From contig JAZOOY010000022.1 in the NCBI GenBank assembly GCA_045655325.1, forward strand, positions 1 to 31,876: a stretch of 31,876 nucleotides of DNA, read 5' to 3'. Source of the stretch: UBA1738 sp045655325 (GTDB lineage Bacteria > Bacillota > Clostridia > UBA1381). Positions 7,630 to 15,224 of the stretch are shown one piece after another. A program made the translations under genes and the position numbers. Every line of letters starts with the position of its first letter. The first letter of the stretch is position 1. The notes below the pieces were generated by a model. It was not told where the DNA came from. It saw nothing but the letters and a program-made list of their open reading frames with translations, and did no database searches.

Positions 7630-7658
7630 TTGCTTTTTTCGAGAATTTATGGTATAAT
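7630..7658 (+). promoter_or_regulatory. gyrA promoter
   Basis: TTGCTT at 7630-7635, a 17-base spacer and a perfect TATAAT at 7653-7658, about 48 bases before the gyrA start. Confidence 0.8.
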
Positions 7659-7705
7659 TATAGAGTAAAAAAAGGATTAAATTTTCCGATTGGAGGAAAT
7701 TAAAA

Positions 7706-10207
7706 GTGGCTAAAAAATTTGTGGAAAAAGAGCTTGATATGGAAGCCATCGCCAACCAAAAAATAGTTGACGTTGAGCTTAACACAGAGATGAAAAAATC
7801 CTATATCGACTATGCCATGAGCGTTATTGTTGCCCGTGCACTTCCGGATGTTCGTGACGGTTTAAAACCTGTTCACAGACGTATTTTATACGATATGTAT
7901 GAATCCGGTCTTTTATACGAGGCAGATTTCAGAAAGTCAGCGGCAACTGTCGGTGACGTTTTGGGTAAATATCACCCACATGGTGACGCTTCAGTTTACG
8001 ATGCAATGGTTCGTTTGGGACAGGATTTCTCACTTCGTTACCCGCTTGTTCAGGGTAAAGGTAACTTCGGTTCAATAGATGGTGACCCACCTGCTGCATA
8101 CCGTTATACAGAAGCGAAGATGTCCAAGCTTGCAGCTGAAATGCTTTCTGATATTGAAAGACAGACAGTTGACTTCGTTCCAAACTACGACGATAAGCTT
8201 TTGGAGCCTGACGTTTTGCCATCACGTTTTCCAAACCTTTTGGTTAACGGCTCATCAGGTATTGCCGTTGGTATGGCAACCAACATTCCACCACACAATT
8301 TAAGTGAAACTATTGATGGTATCATTGCTTGCATTGATGACCCAATGATTACCATTGAAGAGCTTATGCAGAACTATATTCAGGGTCCTGACTTCCCAAC
8401 AGGTGGCGTTATTATGGGAAGAAGTGGTATCCGTAAGGCATACACAACAGGCCGTGGCAGAATTATTGTCCGTGCAAAGGCTGAAATTGAAGAGCTTTCA
8501 AACGGCAGACAGAGAATCGTTGTGTCAGAGCTTCCTTATCAGGTTAACAAGGCTCGCCTTGAAAAGCACATCAACGAGCTTATGCGTGACGGCAAGATTG
8601 ACGGCATTGCATCAACCCGTGACGAATCTGACGAAAACATTCACTTTATTATTGATATTAAGCGTGATGCAAATGCAAACGTTGTTCTAAATAACCTTTA
8701 CAAGTTTACACAGATGCAGGAAACTTTCGGCACAATTATGCTTGCACTTGTTGACAAGGAACCGAAAATCCTGAACCTTCGCCAGATGATTGACGCATAC
8801 ATCCACCATCAGGAAGATGTTATCCGTCGTCGTACAGGCTTTGACCTTTCAAAAGCAGAAGAAAGACTTCACCTATTAGAGGGTTACAAGCTTGTTGTTG
8901 AAAACATTGACGAGGTTATTGCTATAATCCGTAAATCCGCATCAATTGCTGATGCCAAACTTGCACTTTCTGAAGCATTTGGCCTTTCTGAAGTTCAGGC
9001 AACTGCCATCGTTCAAATGCAATTAGGTCGTTTGTCTGGCATGGAACGTGACAAGATTGAAGCAGAATATGCCCAGGTTACAGAAAAGATTGCAGAGCTT
9101 CGTGATATTTTGGCTCACGAAGAAAAGATTTTGGATATCATTAAGGAAGACCTACTAAAACTAAAGGCAAAATACGGTGACGAAAGACGTACCGAAATTT
9201 CTGCATCTTCAATTGATCTTGAAGACGAAGACCTTATCGAAGAAGAAGACGTTGTTATCACTCTAACTCACACAGGATATACTAAGCGTGTTCCTGTTGA
9301 TACTTACAGATCACAGCGTAGAGGTGGCCGTGGCGTTTCAGGTATGGCAACACGTGAAGAAGACTTTGTTGAGCATTTGTTTACAACTTCTACTCATAAC
9401 TACATCCTGTTCTTCACAAACAAGGGCGTTGTTTACCAGCTAAAGGGTTACCAGATTCCTGAAGCAGGACGTCAGGCAAAGGGTACTGCTATTGTAAACC
9501 TACTTCCACTTGACCCTGATGAAAAGATCACAGCAATGATTCCTGTTGCTTCATTTGAAGAAGGACATTACTTAACATTCGTTACAAAGGACGGTACTGT
9601 TAAGAAAACCGACCTTATGGCATACTCAAAGATTCGTTCAAACGGTCTTCGTGCTATTGAAATTGCCGAGGGCGATGAACTTATCAACGCTCTTATCACA
9701 GACGATGGTAGCGAAGTTATGATTGGAACAAGAAACGGTATGGCAATCCGCTTTGAAGCAACCGATGTACGTCCTATGGGCAGAACTGCTCACGGTGTAC
9801 GTGGTATCCGCTTAAAGAAGGGCGACTATGTTGTTTCTGCCGTTAAAGTTTTAGATGGTACACAGCTTCTTACTATCACCGAAAACGGCTACGGTAAGAA
9901 GACAGAATTTGACGAATATAAGGTTCAGTCACGTGGCGGTATGGGTGTATTCAACTACAAACTTACTGACAAGACAGGTCCTGTTATCGGTATGGCTGCT
10001 GTTTCTGACGAAGATGACGTTATGATGATTACATCAGAAGGTGTTATCATAAGAACTCACACAGCTGAAATCAGCACATTTGGCAGACAAACTCAGGGTG
10101 TTCGTGTAATGCGTCTTGCTGACGGCATAAACGCTGCTTCAATCGCAGTTACACCGCACATTGAAGAAGATGAAAACGAAGAAAGTAGTGAAGAAAATGA
10201 AAATTAA
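7706..10207 (+). CDS. gyrA: DNA gyrase subunit A
   Basis: 833 residues starting with GTG at 7706, with GGAGG ten bases upstream. Together with GyrB it forms the type II topoisomerase that introduces negative supercoils. The breakage-reunion domain shows DGLKPVHRRILYDMYE, the quinolone-region HPHGDASVYDAM, and AAYRYTE with the DNA-attacking Tyr134. The C-terminal wrapping domain has the GyrA box as QRRGGRG, which separates it from ParC. The residue matching E. coli Ser83 is Ala (Ala95). An acidic tail ends the protein. gyrB is not next to it; instead a cyclophilin lipoprotein gene starts inside its last codons. A plus-strand operon gyrA-ppi-ppi ends at the terminator near 11325. Confidence 0.97.
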   Translation: MAKKFVEKELDMEAIANQKIVDVELNTEMKKSYIDYAMSVIVARALPDVRDGLKPVHRRILYDMYESGLLYEADFRKSAATVGDVLGKYHPHGDASVYDAMVRLGQDFSLRYPLVQGKGNFGSIDGDPPAAYRYTEAKMSKLAAEMLSDIERQTVDFVPNYDDKLLEPDVLPSRFPNLLVNGSSGIAVGMATNIPPHNLSETIDGIIACIDDPMITIEELMQNYIQGPDFPTGGVIMGRSGIRKAYTTGRGRIIVRAKAEIEELSNGRQRIVVSELPYQVNKARLEKHINELMRDGKIDGIASTRDESDENIHFIIDIKRDANANVVLNNLYKFTQMQETFGTIMLALVDKEPKILNLRQMIDAYIHHQEDVIRRRTGFDLSKAEERLHLLEGYKLVVENIDEVIAIIRKSASIADAKLALSEAFGLSEVQATAIVQMQLGRLSGMERDKIEAEYAQVTEKIAELRDILAHEEKILDIIKEDLLKLKAKYGDERRTEISASSIDLEDEDLIEEEDVVITLTHTGYTKRVPVDTYRSQRRGGRGVSGMATREEDFVEHLFTTSTHNYILFFTNKGVVYQLKGYQIPEAGRQAKGTAIVNLLPLDPDEKITAMIPVASFEEGHYLTFVTKDGTVKKTDLMAYSKIRSNGLRAIEIAEGDELINALITDDGSEVMIGTRNGMAIRFEATDVRPMGRTAHGVRGIRLKKGDYVVSAVKVLDGTQLLTITENGYGKKTEFDEYKVQSRGGMGVFNYKLTDKTGPVIGMAAVSDEDDVMMITSEGVIIRTHTAEISTFGRQTQGVRVMRLADGINAASIAVTPHIEEDENEESSEENEN

Positions 10208-10823
10208 GAAAATATTAGCTTTGGCACTATCCCTATCAATTTTAGGGATAGCAGGCTGCTCTACACAAAAAGCAGAAGAGCCTGTGAAAATTTCAATTAA
10301 ACTTACTGACGGAAGACAGATGACAGGTGAACTTTATCCTGATGTCGCTCCAATCTCAGTTGAAAACTTTGTAAACCTTATTGAACAGGATTTCTTTGAC
10401 GGTCTTATTTTCCACCGTGTAATCAGTGGTTTTATGATTCAGGGTGGTGGCTATGACGAAACTTTCTATGAGGGTAACTTTAACTCAAAGGAAACTGCAC
10501 CAATTAAGGGTGAATTTGCATCAAATGGCGTAAAAAATGACTTGAAGCATACCCGTGGCGTTCTTTCTATGGCAAGAACAAACGATCCAAACTCTGGATC
10601 AAGCCAGTTCTTTATTATGCATGAAGACTCACCTCACCTAGACGGCGAGTACGCTGCATTTGGTAAAATCACAGAGGGCCTTGATGTTGTAGACGAAATC
10701 GCAAACGCCCAAACAACAATGCTTGAAGGCACAGTTTTATATCAGGGTATGAACTATCCACAGCAGATGACAGACATTCCTGTGGAACCTATCGTAATCG
10801 AAACTATTGACATAATTGAATAA
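10197..10823 (+). CDS. Cyclophilin-type peptidyl-prolyl isomerase, lipoprotein
   Basis: 208 residues from ATG at 10197, which lies inside the last codons of gyrA (11-base overlap). The start is chosen because it yields a lipoprotein signal, MKIKKILALALSLSILGIAGC, with lipobox IAGC and the anchor Cys near residue 21; the ribosome site is weak, so coupling to gyrA translation is likely. The mature part is a single cyclophilin domain: IFHRVI, the GFMIQGGG core, RGVLSMAR and SSQFFIMHEDSPHLDG. It should catalyse proline cis/trans isomerisation on the outer face of the membrane. It is closely related to the next gene, with an extra insert of about 20 residues before the C-terminus (around TMLEGTVLYQGMNYPQQ). 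The substrate is unknown. Confidence 0.93.
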   Translation: MKIKKILALALSLSILGIAGCSTQKAEEPVKISIKLTDGRQMTGELYPDVAPISVENFVNLIEQDFFDGLIFHRVISGFMIQGGGYDETFYEGNFNSKETAPIKGEFASNGVKNDLKHTRGVLSMARTNDPNSGSSQFFIMHEDSPHLDGEYAAFGKITEGLDVVDEIANAQTTMLEGTVLYQGMNYPQQMTDIPVEPIVIETIDIIE

Positions 10824-10834
10824 GGAGCAAAACT

Positions 10835-11311
10835 ATGATAAACATTGAAATTGAAATGATGTGTGGCGACGTTATTAAAGCAGAGCTTTACCCGGACGTT
10901 GCACCTATTACAGTCGAAAACTTTGTAAATCTTATAAACGAAAACTTTTTTGACGGTCTTATCTTCCACCGCGTTATCCGTGGATTTATGATTCAGGGTG
11001 GTGGTTATGACGCAAACGGCAACCACAAGGATGCAGCTTCAATAAAGGGCGAATTTACTGCTAACGGTGTTACAAACAACCTAAAGCATACTCGTGGCGT
11101 TCTTTCTATGGCAAGAACAATGTTCCCTAACTCTGCATCAAGCCAATTCTTCATTATGCACGAAGATGCACCGCACTTAGACGGTCAGTACGCCGCTTTC
11201 GGTAAGGTTACAGAAGGAATTGAAGCAGTTGACAAGATTGCAAACTGTGCAACAGATATGGGCGATGCTCCACTTGAAGCACAGGTTATTAAAACAATCA
11301 GACTTGCATAA
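10835..11311 (+). CDS. Cyclophilin-type peptidyl-prolyl isomerase, cytosolic
   Basis: 158 residues with AAGGAGC upstream of the ATG and no signal peptide, so cytoplasmic. It is a single compact cyclophilin domain: IFHRVIRGFMIQGGGYD (FHRV and QGGG active-site elements), HTRGVLSMAR, SSQFFIMHEDAPHLDG. The domain matches the preceding lipoprotein over almost its whole length, including runs such as APITVENFVNLI versus APISVENFVNLI. The pair is therefore a tandem duplication in which one copy gained or lost an export signal. It is 11 bases downstream of its partner and ends the gyrA transcript before a GC-rich terminator. It probably assists protein folding. Confidence 0.95.
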   Translation: MINIEIEMMCGDVIKAELYPDVAPITVENFVNLINENFFDGLIFHRVIRGFMIQGGGYDANGNHKDAASIKGEFTANGVTNNLKHTRGVLSMARTMFPNSASSQFFIMHEDAPHLDGQYAAFGKVTEGIEAVDKIANCATDMGDAPLEAQVIKTIRLA

Positions 11312-11320
11312 AATTTATTG

Positions 11321-11347
11321 AAATGTCGGGGTTTTCCCCGACTTTTC
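11321..11347 (+). terminator. Terminator of the gyrA-cyclophilin operon
   Basis: GTCGGGG (11325-11331), loop TTTT, CCCCGAC (11336-11342), then TTTTCATT. A compact GC-rich stem with a short T tract. Confidence 0.85.
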
Positions 11348-11371
11348 ATTGATTTTTGGAGGCTGATTCTA

Positions 11372-11400
11372 TTGACAAAATTTAGAAAATGTGGTAATAT
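11372..11400 (+). promoter_or_regulatory. prfA promoter
   Basis: A perfect TTGACA at 11372-11377, a 17-base spacer and TAATAT at 11395-11400, about 65 bases before the prfA ATG. Confidence 0.85.
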
Positions 11401-11465
11401 AGTATTTGATACTAGATGTTATTGATTTATGAACCACAACGAAATTGCGTTGTAAGGAGATATAT

Positions 11466-12530
11466 ATGTTCGATAAACTAGAAGCCTTGGAAGAACGCTT
11501 TGAGCTTGTTAATCAGAAGTTATCTGACCCAGCTATCATAAGCGACCAAGAGGAATTTAAAAAGTATTGCAAGGAGAATTCTGACCTTTCTCCTATCATT
11601 GATAAATATCGTGAATACAAGACTTTAAAAGCGACAATTGCCGAATGTAAAGACATTTTATCATCAGGCGATAAAGAGCTTGAAGAACTTGCTAAAATGG
11701 AGCTTTCAGAAGCAGAAGACAATATCGAAACTGTATCAGACGAACTAAAGATTCTACTTCTTCCGAAAGACCCTAATGACGACAAAAACGTTATTATTGA
11801 AATCCGTGGCGGAACAGGTGGAGAAGAAGCAGCACTTTTTGCGGCAGACCTTTTCCGTATGTATACCATGTATGCAGAAAGCAGACAGTGGCGAACTGAA
11901 ATTCTTTCATCAAACCCTACTGACATTGGCGGATACAAGGAAGTTACCTTCTCTGTTTCAGGTCAGGGTGCATACTCAAGATTTAAATTTGAAAGCGGAG
12001 TTCACCGTGTTCAGCGTGTTCCTGAAACAGAATCGCAAGGGCGTATCCAGACTTCTGCCGCAACAGTTGCGGTTCTTCCTGAAGTTGAAGAGGTTGAAGT
12101 TGATATAAATCAGAACGATCTTAGAATTGACGTGTTCCGTGCAGGCGGTCCTGGCGGACAGTGCGTTAATACTACTGACTCTGCTGTTCGTATCACTCAC
12201 CTTCCGACAGGTATTGTGGTTTCCTGTCAGGATGAAAAGTCACAGTTTAAGAACAAGGATAAGGCAATGAAGATTTTGCGTTCCCGTATCTATGAAGTTA
12301 TGGAAGCAAAGCGTCATTCTGAAATTGCTGATGCCAGAAAATCACAAATCGGTTCAGGCGACAGAAGTGAACGTATCCGTACCTATAACTTCCCTCAAAG
12401 CCGTGTAACCGACCACAGAATCAATCTTACTCTTTATAAACTTGAACAGATTTTAAACGGTACTCTTGACGAATTGATTGACGCACTAATTACTGCCGAT
12501 CAGGCGTCAAAGATGTCCGGTGAAGAATAA
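11466..12530 (+). CDS. prfA: Peptide chain release factor 1
   Basis: 354 residues from ATG at 11466, with AAGGAGA just upstream; an earlier in-frame start lacks this. RF1 reads UAA and UAG stop codons. The stop-codon recognition region carries the PxT-type tripeptide as PET in VPETESQGRIQTSA. The catalytic GGQ is at residues 230-232 within GGPGGQCVNTTDSAVRITH. Domain order (N-terminal coiled helices, codon recognition, GGQ domain, C-terminal helix) and length are standard. The usual downstream partner prmC, which methylates the GGQ glutamine, is absent here. An acyl-CoA synthetase gene follows 18 bases later and is probably cotranscribed. RF2 is at the other end of the window. Confidence 0.96.
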   Translation: MFDKLEALEERFELVNQKLSDPAIISDQEEFKKYCKENSDLSPIIDKYREYKTLKATIAECKDILSSGDKELEELAKMELSEAEDNIETVSDELKILLLPKDPNDDKNVIIEIRGGTGGEEAALFAADLFRMYTMYAESRQWRTEILSSNPTDIGGYKEVTFSVSGQGAYSRFKFESGVHRVQRVPETESQGRIQTSAATVAVLPEVEEVEVDINQNDLRIDVFRAGGPGGQCVNTTDSAVRITHLPTGIVVSCQDEKSQFKNKDKAMKILRSRIYEVMEAKRHSEIADARKSQIGSGDRSERIRTYNFPQSRVTDHRINLTLYKLEQILNGTLDELIDALITADQASKMSGEE

Positions 12531-12548
12531 AATTAACAGGAGATTTTT

Positions 12549-14162
12549 ATGAAGAAGAATTTAGCTTACAACAAAATCGACATTGTGCGTGACCTTAAGG
12601 AAATGGTCGTGCATAACAGCAAGAAGTTTGGCGAAAAACCTGCTTTTGAATATGCAGGAAAAGACGGTAAGATTTCAAAATCTTTCATTCAGCTTGAAAA
12701 GGACGTATTCGCTCTTGGTAGCTACTTCTACTCACTAGGTATGAAGGATTCCAAGATTGTAATTTACGCTGAAAACAGCTATGAATGGATTGTTACTTAC
12801 CTTGCCGCAGTTTGTGGCGGTAACACAATTGTTCCGCTTGATAAGGAACTAAAAACAGCCGAAGCTGCAGTTTTAGTACGTGCTTGCGGTGCTGATATGA
12901 TTTGTCATTCAAAGAAGAAGGCAAAGCTTTTGGACGAATTTGAAGAAGGCGAAATCAAAGCAACACTTTGCTTTGACGATTTTGAAGCTGCTTGCGAAAA
13001 GGGTGCAGAAGATACAACAGAATTTGCAAACCATGAAATTGATGTTGAAAAATGTTGTTCAATCATCTATACATCAGGTACAACAGGTAATCCAAAGGGC
13101 GTTATGCTTTGCCAGAGAAACTTGGTTGCCGATATGATTCGTTCAATGGAAACACTAAAGTTCCCTATCGGAACACCGGATCATCCAAAGGGCACTTTGG
13201 CAGTTCTTCCATTCAACCACACATTCGGTATGATGGCTTGTGTACTTTGCCAGATTCATTCAGGCGTTACTGTTTATATCAATGCAGGACTTAAGTATGT
13301 TCTTTCTGATATTAACATTGCAAAACCTGGCCACGTTTCAGTTGTTCCGCTATTTGTTGAAAGTTTCTATAAGGGCATCTGGAAGAACGCTAAAAAGACC
13401 GGTAAAGATAAACTTCTAAAGGTTATGATTAAGGTTTCAAACGCTCTTCGTAAGGTTGGTATCGACCTTAGAAAACAGCTTTTCCAGAGTGTTATTAACG
13501 GTTTTGGCGGAAATCTTGAAATGCTAATCACAGGTGGTGCACCAATGTCTAACGAGCTTATTAAAGGCTTTGACGATATCGGCGTACAGATTATAAACGG
13601 CTACGGAATTTCCGAATGCTCACCTATCGTTTCTATTAACAGACATTGTTGGAGCAAAATGGGCAGTGTTGGTCAGGTTATCAACACAGTTCAGGCAAAG
13701 ACAATTAACAATAACGAAGACGGCGAAGGCGAAATCTGCGTTAAGGGTGACATCGTAATGATGGGTTACTACGAAAACCCTGAGGCAAACGAAGCTGCAT
13801 TTACAGAAGATGGCTGGTTTAACACAGGCGATATCGGTAAAGTAGACGAAGATAACTTTATCTACATCACAGGCCGTAAAAAGAACCTTATTATCCTTGA
13901 TAACGGTAAAAATGTTTACCCTGAAGAGCTTGAATACCTAATCGGCAAGACTGTTGAAGGTGTTGCAGAAGTTGTGGTTTATGCAAAGGATAGCTTGATT
14001 ACTGCAGAAATATTCGCTGAAGAAGATGCAGATACTGCTAAGATTGAAAGCGATATTAAGGATGTTCTAAACCCAACAATAGCACAGTATAAGAGAATCC
14101 ATACTGTTAAGTTCCGTGATACTGAATTTGAAAAGACAACAACAAAGAAAATAAAGAGATAA
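12549..14162 (+). CDS. AMP-dependent acyl-CoA synthetase (long-chain fatty acid ligase type)
   Basis: 537 residues with AGGAGA upstream of ATG. It belongs to the ANL adenylating superfamily, which activates a carboxylic acid with ATP to an acyl-AMP and then transfers it to CoA. The AMP-binding P-loop is YTSGTTGNPKG (174-184). Later come PFNHTFGMM, a GGAPMSNEL region, NGYGISECSP (adenine/acyl site), WFNTGDIGKV with the conserved Asp, and GRKKNLIILDNGKNVYPEELE, the hinge and start of the mobile C-terminal domain. The C-terminus ends in TTTKKIKR with the likely catalytic Lys. The HTFG and GISE segments point to a long-chain fatty acid ligase. No partner gene nearby gives the substrate. It is likely in one transcript with prfA. 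Confidence 0.9.
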   Translation: MKKNLAYNKIDIVRDLKEMVVHNSKKFGEKPAFEYAGKDGKISKSFIQLEKDVFALGSYFYSLGMKDSKIVIYAENSYEWIVTYLAAVCGGNTIVPLDKELKTAEAAVLVRACGADMICHSKKKAKLLDEFEEGEIKATLCFDDFEAACEKGAEDTTEFANHEIDVEKCCSIIYTSGTTGNPKGVMLCQRNLVADMIRSMETLKFPIGTPDHPKGTLAVLPFNHTFGMMACVLCQIHSGVTVYINAGLKYVLSDINIAKPGHVSVVPLFVESFYKGIWKNAKKTGKDKLLKVMIKVSNALRKVGIDLRKQLFQSVINGFGGNLEMLITGGAPMSNELIKGFDDIGVQIINGYGISECSPIVSINRHCWSKMGSVGQVINTVQAKTINNNEDGEGEICVKGDIVMMGYYENPEANEAAFTEDGWFNTGDIGKVDEDNFIYITGRKKNLIILDNGKNVYPEELEYLIGKTVEGVAEVVVYAKDSLITAEIFAEEDADTAKIESDIKDVLNPTIAQYKRIHTVKFRDTEFEKTTTKKIKR

Positions 14163-14173
14163 TGCGTAATGCG

Positions 14174-14204
14174 AAAACCACCTATTAAAACGGGTGGTTT
14201 TTTT
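14174..14204 (+). terminator. Terminator of the prfA-acyl-CoA synthetase unit
   Basis: AAAACCACC (14174-14182) pairs with GGTGGTTTT (14193-14201) and a T tract follows, 12 bases after the stop. Confidence 0.9.
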
Positions 14205-14216
14205 ATTGTTATATAG

Positions 14217-14333
14217 GTACTTTTGACCGACCAAAAGTACGAAAAGTCGCCAAGGGCCACCCTTGGTAACCCGTGTTGCAGTGGCTTCGGACAAGTCGCA
14301 AGTTTCGTCAGCCTTCGGCTGCAAAACTTCGAC
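14217..14333. repeat. Cluster of three consecutive hairpins in a gene-free gap
   Basis: Hairpin 1: GTACTTTTG (14217-14225), six-base loop, CAAAAGTAC (14232-14240). Hairpin 2: CCAAGGG (14250-14256), loop CCA, CCCTTGG (14260-14266). Hairpin 3, composite: GTCG and AAGTTT (14295-14305), inner CAGCC-TTC-GGCTG (14309-14321), then AAACTT and CGAC (14324-14333). No protein-coding signal is convincing here; open frames across it on the minus strand have no ribosome site. It is more GC-rich than the flanks. It may be an intergenic repeat element or a structured RNA; its copy number cannot be judged from one window. Confidence 0.55.
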
Positions 14334-14523
14334 AACTCGCCTTAAACGTAGTGCATAAGGCTGATTTGTATTGGATTTTTTTCAAAATGTACTTACTTTT
14401 TAAAATACAAAAAAGATGAAATACCCTTCCTTTTACTGTTTATTGAAGAAAATCCTATAGTGAAAAAAGTTACTTTTTAATACATTTCCACACACTTCCT
14501 AGGGATAGGAAAAATTGTTTGGA
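14334..14523. other. AT-rich gene-free stretch
   Basis: No supported gene is visible. Two similar blocks containing TTACTTTTTAA occur at about 14393-14403 and 14470-14480. A small inverted repeat TTCCTA-GGGA-TAGGAA lies at 14496-14511, just before the structured repeat at 14524. No promoter with both boxes was found. Confidence 0.4.
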
Positions 14524-14592
14524 ATGTGCAAAACGAACTGAAAGGCTACCCGACGGCGTACGAGTGTACGCCGAGTGGTTCGTTTTGTGCAT
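14524..14592. repeat. Structured repeat element, copy 1
   Basis: A 15-bp outer stem (14524-14538 with 14578-14592, two G-U pairs if read as plus-strand RNA) encloses a junction TGAAAGGCTACCCGA and an inner perfect hairpin CGGCGTAC (14554-14561), loop GAGT, GTACGCCG (14566-14573), then AGTG. A second copy at 30037-30110 shares the core TACCCGACGGCGTAC and TGTACGCCGAGTGG almost base for base but has a different, still complementary, outer stem. It lies between the terminators of two convergent units. I do not recognise it as a named RNA family. Confidence 0.75.
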
Positions 14593-14601
14593 AGAAAAAG
14601 A

Positions 14602-14631
14602 CAAAAAAAGAAGATATCGTTTGATATCTTC
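14602..14631 (-). terminator. Terminator at the end of the BMC operon
   Basis: On the minus strand GAAGATATC (14631-14623), loop AAAC, GATATCTTC (14618-14610), then a run of seven T. It lies about 40 bases after the pduT-like stop codon. Confidence 0.85.
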
Positions 14632-14672
14632 CATATTTTTGTTCTTTTTCGTTCCAGACGATTTTTACATCC

Positions 14673-15218
14673 CTACAGTATAGACTCCCAGAGCTCCGGA
14701 TGCGGATTTGCAATTACTTCTGTGCCAATTAACACGCCGTCCTTTGCCGCAATTTTAGCCCCTGCTTCAACTGCCGCCTTAACGTCAGAAACTTCGCCTG
14801 TCATGGTAACAAAGCACTTACCGCCCATACCACGTGCAACACGTACTTCTATAAGGGATACATTTGCCGCCTTAACTGCCGCATCTGCCGCTAAAATCGC
14901 ACTTGCTGCTGTAAAGGTTTCAACAATACCAAGCGCCTTACGCTCTTTTACGTTAGCAGTTCCGCACATAGCTTCAAAGACCTTGTCACCAAGTCTGCCG
15001 ATAACAAACTTATCAATAAGTGAGTCCTCAGCAACGCTTGCGGCACGGTCAACAGATGCCTGTATGCTGGAAAGACTTCCGCCTACTATAGTAACAAACT
15101 TACCAGGGCAAACTGCACCTGACTGGATAAGGTAAACACCTGCGCTTTTTAGCATTTCATCGGTTACCTTTATTCCCTTTGCTACGCTTTTAACTTCTAC
15201 AAGTCCTATTGCCTTCAT
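14673..15218 (-). CDS. pduT: Tandem-domain microcompartment shell protein, PduT-like (Fe-S pore)
   Basis: 181 residues made of two BMC domains (about 1-90 and 94-181), forming a trimeric pseudohexameric shell tile. Domain 1 carries SGAVCPGKF with Cys37 at the position where PduT binds a [4Fe-4S] cluster at the trimer axis. Domain 2 opens KALGIVETFTAASAILAADAAVKAANV and ends IANPHPELWESIL. The start is ATG after an AGGTAG ribosome site, six bases after the pduS-like gene. In Salmonella the PduS flavoprotein is thought to work with PduT to pass electrons across the shell, and the same pairing is kept here. It is the last gene of the operon, before a terminator. The assignment to PduT rests on the pore Cys, the length and the neighbour. 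Confidence 0.92.
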   Translation of the reverse strand: MKAIGLVEVKSVAKGIKVTDEMLKSAGVYLIQSGAVCPGKFVTIVGGSLSSIQASVDRAASVAEDSLIDKFVIGRLGDKVFEAMCGTANVKERKALGIVETFTAASAILAADAAVKAANVSLIEVRVARGMGGKCFVTMTGEVSDVKAAVEAGAKIAAKDGVLIGTEVIANPHPELWESIL

Positions 15219-15224
15219 TTATCT

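Noticed and set aside
7454..7657. Open frame of 67 codons overlapping the end of spoIIID
   Set aside because: No ribosome site; it reads through the terminator and into the gyrA promoter.
13979..14335. Minus-strand open frames (118 and 85 codons) over the hairpin-rich gap and the end of the acyl-CoA synthetase gene
   Set aside because: No ribosome site, no recognisable family, and they overlap a secure gene and stable hairpins.
14163..14672. CRISPR array, tRNA or insertion sequence in the gene-free gap
   Set aside because: No regularly spaced direct repeats, no tRNA cloverleaf and no transposase or terminal repeats with target duplication could be seen.
14575..15135. Plus-strand open frame of 186 codons opposite the pduT-like gene
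   Set aside because: It is the antisense shadow of a secure BMC-T gene, a common effect of Ala/Ser-rich codons; it starts inside the structured repeat and has no family features.
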